Assembly: GCA_026003895.1 (NCBI GenBank) | Contig: BPIC01000003.1 | Location: 1-49,021, forward strand | Direction of reading: 5' to 3' | DNA: 49,021 nt | DNA from: Dehalococcoidia bacterium | Lineage (GTDB): Bacteria; Chloroflexota; Dehalococcoidia; SpSt-223 | Shown: one piece after another, positions 43,958 through 49,021 of the stretch | Layout: each line of letters starts with the position of its first letter | Numbering within the stretch: the first letter of the stretch is position 1 | The notes under the pieces: generated by a model | What the model was told of the DNA's origin: nothing | The model's database searches: none | The model's input: only the letters and a program-made list of their open reading frames with translations | Made by a program: the position numbers and the translations under genes

Positions 43958-44529
43958 CGCGTGGGACCGAGAATGTCGTCCAGCTGAAGAATGAGATCTG
44001 GGAAGGCCGCCGGGCTGATCTGCTGACCCCGCCGAAAGACTCGGAAGTTCGTGTACTTCCCATTGACCGGGTCACGATAGCGGGTCACGATCTCGCGCTG
44101 CAGTTCCGTCAGCCATACCTCGGCAACACCGGCAGTAGCATAGAGCGGAAGCTTCAGCCGACGATCGATCTCTGCCGAGCTGTCCGCAATCTCGACGACA
44201 AGCAACACGTCCTCGGCAGAGGGGTGAGCTGAACGATAATCATCAGGACGAGGGCGGAGCAGCATCAGATCCGGCTGAGGCTTCGACATGGGGCCGAGCA
44301 CGAGCGGATTCTGGACATCGACGATTGCCTGGCCGGCGAGCACGGAGAACAGGCGGTTCAACGCCCGAACAGCGCCCGCGTGCGGTGGATTGATCGGCGT
44401 CATCTCGTAGATCACCCCGTCGAGCAGCTCGAGCCGCTCGGTCTCGCCCGCAGGCAGCGCCTCGGCGATGCGATCGAACTCCTCGACTGTCCAGCGCCGA
44501 ACTGGCAGCGACGAGGCTCGGCTCGTCAT
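43954..44529 (-). CDS. Uma2-family (PD-(D/E)XK-like) protein
   Basis: The 191-residue Uma2 protein starts WTVEEFDRIAEALPAGETER and ELLDGVIYEM, then has the nuclease-like core PDLMLLRP, DVLLVVEIADSS and the YATAGVAEVWLTEL signature; the Lys of the last motif is present (RRLKLPLYATAG). ATG 44529 is chosen over 44580 because GAGGGGGTGACG precedes it. A partial, decayed copy of a similar gene lies just upstream at 44599-44780. It is only distantly similar to the Uma2 gene at 8946. Function not established. Confidence 0.92.
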   Translation of the reverse strand: MTSRASSLPVRRWTVEEFDRIAEALPAGETERLELLDGVIYEMTPINPPHAGAVRALNRLFSVLAGQAIVDVQNPLVLGPMSKPQPDLMLLRPRPDDYRSAHPSAEDVLLVVEIADSSAEIDRRLKLPLYATAGVAEVWLTELQREIVTRYRDPVNGKYTNFRVFRRGQQISPAAFPDLILQLDDILGPTR

Positions 44530-44598
44530 CGTCACCCCCTCTCTGCGGTAGCCACGCTCTTGCTCGACGGTACTCGACAAGTCCTGCGCCGCTCCAAC

Positions 44599-44780
44599 GT
44601 GCTGATCTGCTGACGCCGACGAACGACCCGGACGTTCGTGGACCTCCTATTGACCGGCTCGCGGTAGCGCGTCACGCTCTCGCACTCCAGTCCCATCAGC
44701 AGAACCGCCGATCTTCTCGCACCGGAGTTCTCGCCCGCCGGTAGTGCACCCTCGAACCCTCCGGTCTCGCGACATAGCCT
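44599..44780 (-). pseudogene. Decayed partial copy of the adjacent Uma2 gene
   Basis: The sequence from about 44601 (GCTGATCTGCTGAC, then a block containing ACGTTCGTGGACCTCC, TATTGACCGG and CGGTAGCGCGTCAC) parallels the Uma2 gene from about 44018 (GCTGATCTGCTGACC, AAGTTCGTGTACTTCC, CATTGACCGG, CGATAGCGGGTCAC) base for base with scattered changes over some 100 bases. A second short match (TTCTCGCCCGCCGGTAGTGC near 44730) corresponds to the gene's start region (GTCTCGCCCGCAGGCAGCGC near 44440), so the middle has been deleted. No open frame remains. It indicates a past tandem duplication followed by decay. Confidence 0.7.
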
Positions 44781-44931
44781 ACCACCTCACCCGCTCGCAG
44801 CTGCCACATCGCGCCGCCAACCTTCCGAAGGGGACAAGGGCAGGGTGATCGAGCACGCCCGTCCGGCTGAATGCTCCTCTTCGGCGGCCAACAACGCGGG
44901 GTACATGCGGCTGAGCGCTATCATGCCCGCG

Positions 44932-45840
44932 ATGCGAGAACGCTATCGCGCGGCGGTCGTGCAGCTCCCGGTGGAAGCGATCCTTGACCCCGCCGTCCGC
45001 GACGAGGTGATGGCGCTGAATCGCGCCCGGGCGATTGCCGCCGTCGAGCGGCTGGCGGCCAGCGAGCGCGGTGCCCTCCGGGTGGTGGTGCTGCCGGCCT
45101 GCTTTCTCCAAGCGCCGCTTCCCGACCGGACTCCAGAGGCACTAGAGCGCGTGGCGATCACCCTGCCAGGGCCGGAGATCGCGCCGTTGATCGACCTGTG
45201 CCGCCGGCACAACCTCTACCTCGCTGGCTCCTGCGTCGAGCGCTTCCCGCTGCTGCCGGGCTGGTACTTTCACAGCGGGTTTGTGATCGGCCCCGACGGT
45301 GTGCTCATTCGCGCGCCCAAGGCGCAGGCGCGGAGCGTCCCCCACGTGGTGGTGCTCAAGGACCGTCTCGACGCCTACCGCGCCGTGGCCGGGCCGGATG
45401 CCCTGTTTCCGGTCGTCGAGACGCCAATCGGCCGGCTGGGCGTCCTCGTGGAATCGGAGATCTATGTTCCGGAGGCAGCGCGAGCGCTCGCCGCGAAGGG
45501 TGTCCAGCTTCTCCTGCACCCAACGCTGCATCGTCCCCGAACACCGCCTCGGCCGCTCGAAGCGGCGCGCCGGGCCCGCGCCTTCGAAAACCGCTGCTTC
45601 GTCCTCACCGCCAACCATGCTGTCACCGAAGGAAGAAGTCCGGCCACCGGCGAGCGCTGGCGTGTCCCCGCCGCTGGCGGCTCGGCCATTGCCGGCCCGG
45701 ATGGCCACGACCTCGCCGTCATCGTCGGCGCAGAAGAGGGGGCAGCGACCGCCACGGTCGACCTCGGCGCGACGGGCGGCCCCGCCGAAGAAGCCGCGTT
45801 CACCCCGGCGCTCTATCGCGACGTCTACTGTCGCGACTAG
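44932..45840 (+). CDS. Nitrilase/CN-hydrolase-fold protein lacking catalytic Glu and Cys
   Basis: The 302-residue protein has the nitrilase-superfamily layout: an N-terminal strand RYRAAVVQLP, VVVLPACFLQAP, a long middle with PLIDLCRRHNLYLAGSCVER, APKAQARSV, then GRLGVLVESEIYVPEAARAL and RARAFENRCFVLTANHA. In active nitrilases the first motif is PE (catalytic Glu) and the third has Cys before the D/E-x-R-x-PE segment. Here they read LPA (Ala56) and VLVESEIY, with only the Lys retained, so the E-K-C triad is broken. The start could also be ATG 44923 or 44905; TATCAT at 44919-44924 would fit a leaderless transcript beginning at 44932. Confidence 0.82.
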   Translation: MRERYRAAVVQLPVEAILDPAVRDEVMALNRARAIAAVERLAASERGALRVVVLPACFLQAPLPDRTPEALERVAITLPGPEIAPLIDLCRRHNLYLAGSCVERFPLLPGWYFHSGFVIGPDGVLIRAPKAQARSVPHVVVLKDRLDAYRAVAGPDALFPVVETPIGRLGVLVESEIYVPEAARALAAKGVQLLLHPTLHRPRTPPRPLEAARRARAFENRCFVLTANHAVTEGRSPATGERWRVPAAGGSAIAGPDGHDLAVIVGAEEGAATATVDLGATGGPAEEAAFTPALYRDVYCRD

Positions 45841-45907
45841 TGCACCGCGGATATGATGACCCCGAATCCGATATCCGGTCGCGGCGGCGGCCCCCTCTGA
45901 GGCGAGC

Positions 45908-46789
45908 ATGATCACTCGCGTCGACCACACCATGCTGATCGTTGCTGATGTTCCGGCGGCGATTGCCGATTACCGCAACAGGCTTGGCTTGAATTGCCGC
46001 TACGGTGGACGCCATGCCCGCGGTACCCACAACGGCATCGTCCATTTCCCCGGCTCGCTGAATTACCTCGAGCTGTTCGGCGCGTATGATGAGACCAAGG
46101 TTCGTGCCGAGGGCAACCCGGCGATCTTCGACTGGCTGGCGAAGGGCGGCGGTATTTGGCGGTTCGCAGTTGGCACCGACGACCTCGACGGCGATCATCG
46201 ACGGCTCACCGAACGCGGCGTCGCCCATGCGCCGCCCGCAGACCACCAGCGCGTCCGCGACGACGGCGTGACCGTCCGCTGGCGGATGTTTGCGATGACG
46301 CCGCACGGCGAGCGCGTCTACCCCTTCATTATCCAGTGGCCGTCCGAGGAGCAGCGTGTCCCCGATCTCGAGCGCGCCGGCTTTTTCGTGCCACCAGAAT
46401 TGCCGGTGCGCCGCATCGCGCGGATCACACTTGCCGTGCCAAACGTTGACGAGGTGGCAGCGGAATACCAGCGCCGCTACGAGCTTGCCGCTGGGCCGCT
46501 GAGCGATGCGCCGCAGCTCGGCGGCAAGCTCCGGCTGATCGCAACTGGCGACGGTGAGATCGCGCTTGTCGAGCCGATCGGCGCGGGCTTGGCGCGCGAC
46601 ATGCTGGAACGTCGTGGTCCCGGGCCGTTCCAACTGACACTCGAGGCGATCGACATCACCGCGGCGCACCGCTTCCTTGCGGCGCGTGGAGTCGGAGTCT
46701 CGGCGGTCACCGCTCGTGACGACGGCCGGCCGGCGTTCACGTTCGATGCGGCGGATGCCCACGGTGTCGCGTTCGAGGTCGTCGGCTGA
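45908..46789 (+). CDS. VOC/glyoxalase-like domain protein
   Basis: The 293-residue protein has two vicinal oxygen chelate halves: ITRVDHTMLIVADVPAAIAD at the start with LNYLELFGAYD, and IARITLAVPNVDEVAAEYQR (about 169-188) with GEIALVEP. Length and layout match the glyoxalase-like (Glyoxalase_3) group. The metal-ligand positions include His7 and Glu57; a dioxygenase, isomerase or lyase reaction is possible but not assignable. ATG 45908 follows GAGGCGAGC by a few bases. It stands 67 bases after the nitrilase-like gene, on the same strand. Confidence 0.88.
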   Translation: MITRVDHTMLIVADVPAAIADYRNRLGLNCRYGGRHARGTHNGIVHFPGSLNYLELFGAYDETKVRAEGNPAIFDWLAKGGGIWRFAVGTDDLDGDHRRLTERGVAHAPPADHQRVRDDGVTVRWRMFAMTPHGERVYPFIIQWPSEEQRVPDLERAGFFVPPELPVRRIARITLAVPNVDEVAAEYQRRYELAAGPLSDAPQLGGKLRLIATGDGEIALVEPIGAGLARDMLERRGPGPFQLTLEAIDITAAHRFLAARGVGVSAVTARDDGRPAFTFDAADAHGVAFEVVG

Positions 46790-46872
46790 GCAGGGGGTCG
46801 GTGCTCTCGTGGCGTTGGCCGTCCTCCGATCCCGCCGGGCCCTCCCACGACGCCGGGCAAGGATTCTCACCC

Positions 46873-47300
46873 TCATGCCGACATGTGCGAGACGATCGTC
46901 GACGCCCGAAGAAGGCGGATGAGCAGATCGGCGGGTTCGTCCAGCGGCCGCTGGGCAGGAGCTGTCCGAGGTGGTCGATGTTGGCAATGGCGCCGTGATG
47001 AGCGACCCTGAGCACGCCGCCATGCCCTTCGTTCGCGTCTCGATCGCCCATCATGTCGCCTGCGAGCAGATCACCGAGAGCGGCCAGCGCCGCACCGGCC
47101 CCACCCGGGCGAACGCGACGACATCGCCTCGGTCGGATCCTCCGCCGCCCACAACACGCCTACCCGCTGATCCTCCGGCACCCCGAGCCGGCTGACGATC
47201 GGGGTAGCGCAAGCGCCTCCTCGAGAATGGATACTCCGCTGCGGGATGCGCGGGCACTCGCGCCCACCATGTTTCGCGCCTATGCCGAGCCGACAAGCCG
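46873..47300 (-). pseudogene. Unrecognised minus-strand coding remnant
   Basis: The 760-base gap after the VOC gene has no intact gene. On the minus strand fragments with normal codon bias appear in different frames: SGVSILEEALALPRS (about 47250-47200), LGVPEDQRVGVLWAAEDPTE (about 47190-47130), VLRVAHHGAIANIDHLGQLL (about 47010-46950) and LDEPADLLIRLLRASTIVSH ending MSA at the stop 46873. They may be one gene broken by frameshifts. I cannot name the family. The remaining bases up to 47549 show nothing supportable. Confidence 0.3.
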
Positions 47301-47549
47301 GCAGCTCATGCCGCTGGCGGCATCGAGTACTCGGTCTCCAAGGTGCGCTGACGCGAGGCAGGACCATCGAGACACCACGGTCGCCTCGCGAATGCCCGCG
47401 ACGCTCCTCGGCCCGGACGTCCTGACTGAGCCCCAGCGGGCGATCCCGCCTCGAAAGGAGCACGAAGAACGGCAAATCCCGCGCCGCCGAGCGCAGCAAC
47501 CGCGCTTGCCCCCGGGCGAACGATGACCGATCATGCGGAGGGAGGAAGG

Positions 47550-48101
47550 ATGCAGTTTCAGCCGAACGAGCGGGCCGGCGGAGCCGCGCCGCCGCCTCTC
47601 GAAGAGATCCAGCGGCGGGTGATGCGCTTCTTGCGGGAGGAAGCTGGCTTCGCCCAAGTGTTCACGATCAACCGCGCCGGCTTTCCGGTCGGTCGGACGA
47701 TGGTCGCACCGATCAACGACGACTGGTCCGTCGATCTCGTCCAGCGCAACGTCCACAAACGGATTGCCCAATGGCGACGGGCGCCGCAGACCGAAATCGT
47801 CTGGGTGGGGGCTCCGCACCGCAGCAACCGCAACCTCCGTCCCCACGTCTACGACTGGCTCGTTCAAGCGCCGCGCGTCGTCTTCCTGCGCGGGGTGGCT
47901 GAGTTCTTGAGCGACGATGAACTTGTGGCGTGCTTCGAGCGGCAGACCGCGATCAACGTGGCCGAGGGGCGCACTCTCGCACCGGTACGGGACCGTGCCA
48001 ACATCATCGCCGAGCTGGTCGGTGTCCACATTCGGCCGCTGCAGGTGCGCGCCGAAGGGTTCGGCGGTGGACCAGAGAGCTACACCTGGGAGGTGACATG
48101 A
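47550..48101 (+). CDS. PPOX-fold flavin/F420-binding-like protein
   Basis: The 183-residue protein has a split-barrel pattern: RRVMRFLREEAGFAQVFTIN, RAGFPVGRTMVAPINDDWSV and a strand TEIVWVGAPHRSNRNLRPHV, then VVFLRGVAEFLSDDELVACF. This matches PPOX-like proteins that bind FMN or F420. ATG 47550 is chosen over ATG 47523 because GGAGGGAGGAAGG lies directly before it. The stop overlaps the next gene as ATGA. Reaction unknown; the neighbouring EthD-like protein suggests a joint small-molecule pathway, but this is inference. Confidence 0.78.
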   Translation: MQFQPNERAGGAAPPPLEEIQRRVMRFLREEAGFAQVFTINRAGFPVGRTMVAPINDDWSVDLVQRNVHKRIAQWRRAPQTEIVWVGAPHRSNRNLRPHVYDWLVQAPRVVFLRGVAEFLSDDELVACFERQTAINVAEGRTLAPVRDRANIIAELVGVHIRPLQVRAEGFGGGPESYTWEVT

Positions 48102-48454
48102 CCGTCAAGGCGCTCGTCGGCTATGACCTGATGCCGGGCATCACACCCGAGGAATACGACCGCTGGCTGTGGGAGATCCACGTGCCGGACATCCTTGCCA
48201 ACCCTTACATCGAGAAGATTGTGTTCAACACGGTCGTTGAGCCGGTGACGTCGACGAGCGGCGGGGCGGCATCGGTCGAACAGACGGTGAAGCTGTACCG
48301 CATCGCTGAGATGCACTATCGCGACCTCGAGCACTACCGGAAGTACCGGGAGTGGTTCGACGAGCACCCGATCCCGGAAGAGCGAGGCCCGAAGGGACGG
48401 AGCGATTTCAAGTTCTATCTCGTCTGTACGGTTCAGGAGGCGACCCGCGCCTAA
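48098..48454 (+). CDS. EthD/dimeric alpha-beta barrel-like protein
   Basis: The 118-residue protein begins VKALVGYDLMPGITPEEYDR with WLWEIHVPDILANPYIEKIV, the form of EthD and related ferredoxin-fold dimeric alpha-beta barrel proteins (a GxxxExYxxWLxxxHxP pattern), and ends DFKFYLVCTVQEATRA. Family members include monooxygenase helpers and ring-cleaving or dehydratase enzymes. It overlaps the PPOX-like gene as ATGA. The function is not known; the pairing with a flavin-type protein is the only clue. Confidence 0.8.
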   Translation: MTVKALVGYDLMPGITPEEYDRWLWEIHVPDILANPYIEKIVFNTVVEPVTSTSGGAASVEQTVKLYRIAEMHYRDLEHYRKYREWFDEHPIPEERGPKGRSDFKFYLVCTVQEATRA

Positions 48455-48480
48455 CGCGGTGCGATCAATCACCGACGTGT

Positions 48481-48509
48481 GTCACAGCGTGTGGTATCGT
48501 TGCTAAGAT
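48481..48509 (+). promoter_or_regulatory. Candidate promoter of the kinase gene
   Basis: GTCACA (48481-48486), a 17-base spacer ending in TGc, and TAAGAT (48504-48509) form a plausible extended -10 promoter 46 bases before the kinase start. Confidence 0.45.
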
Positions 48510-48554
48510 CGAACGGCGTGGCGGCCCACCGCCTCGCCCGTTGGGGTCGGAGCC

Positions 48555-49021
48555 ATGCAGCCAGCCATTGGCAGCCTCGTCGGCGCATTCCGTCTCGAAA
48601 GCGTCGTCGGCGCCGGCCGGTTCGCGACGGTCTATCGGGCCGTCCACGTCATCAGCCAACGCGTCGTTGCCCTCAAGGTGCTCGACCCCGAGCGGACCGC
48701 CGATCCGGCGGTTGCCGAGCGCTTCGCCGCCACTATGCCCGCCGTCGCTCGGCTGCAGCATCCGAATCTGCCGCCGATCGAGCAGTACGGCCAAGTGGAC
48801 GACGTTCTTTACTTCGCCACGCCCCTAGCAAGTGGCGGCTCGCTCGCCCCGATTGCCCGCGCTCCGCTCGATCACCAGAGCCTGATCCGGGCGATCGCCG
48901 ACGTTTCGGCCGCGCTCGATGCGGTGCATGGCGCGGAGATGGTCCATGGCGACGTCCGGCCAAACAACGTGCTCATCGCAGTGCCCGGTCGCCTTTGGCT
49001 CGCCGACTTGGGGCTGGCGAA
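48555..49021 (+). CDS. Serine/threonine protein kinase, N-terminal part (runs off right edge)
   Basis: The first 155 residues of a Hanks-type kinase are in the window. It starts at ATG 48555 after GGAG. Glycine loop GAGRFATVYRA (19-29), the ATP-binding Lys41 in VVALKVL, and the catalytic loop MVHGDVRPNNVL (129-140) with Asp133 and Asn138 are present. Two departures from the norm: the HRD motif is HGD, and DFG is DLG (151-153). HGD-type loops occur in some bacterial kinases and do not prove loss of activity. The C-terminal lobe and any sensor domain lie outside the window. It is a new transcript, with its own promoter. Confidence 0.9.
   Translation, partial: MQPAIGSLVGAFRLESVVGAGRFATVYRAVHVISQRVVALKVLDPERTADPAVAERFAATMPAVARLQHPNLPPIEQYGQVDDVLYFATPLASGGSLAPIARAPLDHQSLIRAIADVSAALDAVHGAEMVHGDVRPNNVLIAVPGRLWLADLGLA

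Noticed and set aside
1..49021. CRISPR arrays, tRNA or rRNA genes, transposases, phage genes
   Set aside because: No regularly spaced repeats, no tRNA-like cloverleaf with a GTTCGA-type arm, and no integrase or transposase motif were seen on either strand by eye; short non-coding RNAs could be missed.

Overview
The window is GC-rich bacterial DNA with tightly packed genes, many ATGA start/stop overlaps, strong GGAGG-type ribosome binding sites and several GTG or TTG starts. The gene content (large FtsX-like permease, two Uma2-family genes, family 5 binding proteins, NarX-like two-component system, DUF5808 and RHH proteins, TAXI/DUF1850) points to a chromosome of a Chloroflexota bacterium, possibly Thermomicrobia-like. 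This is an inference from gene content; there is no rRNA or tRNA here to prove it. No CRISPR array, prophage, transposase or tRNA was seen.

Layout. 1-3171 (-): an FtsX-like ABC permease broken by many frameshifts. 3437-6331 (+): a MoxR-DUF58-VWA operon. 6403-9530 (+): a small protein, cysE-cysS and a Uma2 gene. 9670-14690 (+): a three-gene NADH dehydrogenase module (NuoE/NuoF/NuoG-like). 14903-15457 (+): rsfS and a 58-residue membrane protein. 15602-19723 (-): an RHH protein, an enoyl-CoA hydratase-like protein and a response regulator/histidine kinase pair. 19888-25107 (+): a receiver domain lacking its phospho-Asp, a DUF5808 protein, a peptide-type binding lipoprotein, two methyltransferases and a radical SAM/SPASM protein. 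25480-33074 (-): two more binding lipoproteins with an SDR, two alpha/beta hydrolases, a PPOX-fold protein, and a desaturase followed by a small protein. 33200-39034: SIS isomerase, LLM flavin oxidoreductase, DUF1850+TAXI, OpgC-like and MFS genes. 39193-43957 (+): ribosomal L25, a CbbQ/CbbO-type AAA+/VWA pair, Nudix and ThrE-like exporter. 43954-49021: a second Uma2 gene with a decayed Uma2 copy beside it, a nitrilase-fold pseudoenzyme, VOC, PPOX and EthD-like proteins, and the start of a Ser/Thr kinase.

The most important technical observation is that frameshifts are concentrated in 1-3.2 kb and 23.5-40.8 kb. Nineteen of the breaks I could resolve are each repaired by removing exactly one base, usually from a homopolymer run. 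Genes in 3.4-23.4 kb and 41-46.8 kb are intact. One-directional errors like this suggest insertion-type sequencing errors rather than gene decay, so most 'broken' genes here are probably functional in the organism.

Biologically, the recurring theme is enzyme folds that have lost catalytic residues: the NuoG/FdhA-like protein, the nitrilase-like protein, the receiver domain, the SDR, the crotonase and an alpha/beta hydrolase. A second theme is transport or ATPase components without their usual partners: three binding proteins with no permease, TAXI+DUF1850 with no TRAP membrane subunit, and CbbQ/O with no Rubisco or Nor genes. I found no clearly new defence or mobile system. The best candidates for undescribed biology are the methyltransferase-methyltransferase-radical SAM operon, the isolated NuoEFG-like module, and the L25-linked CbbQ/CbbO pair.
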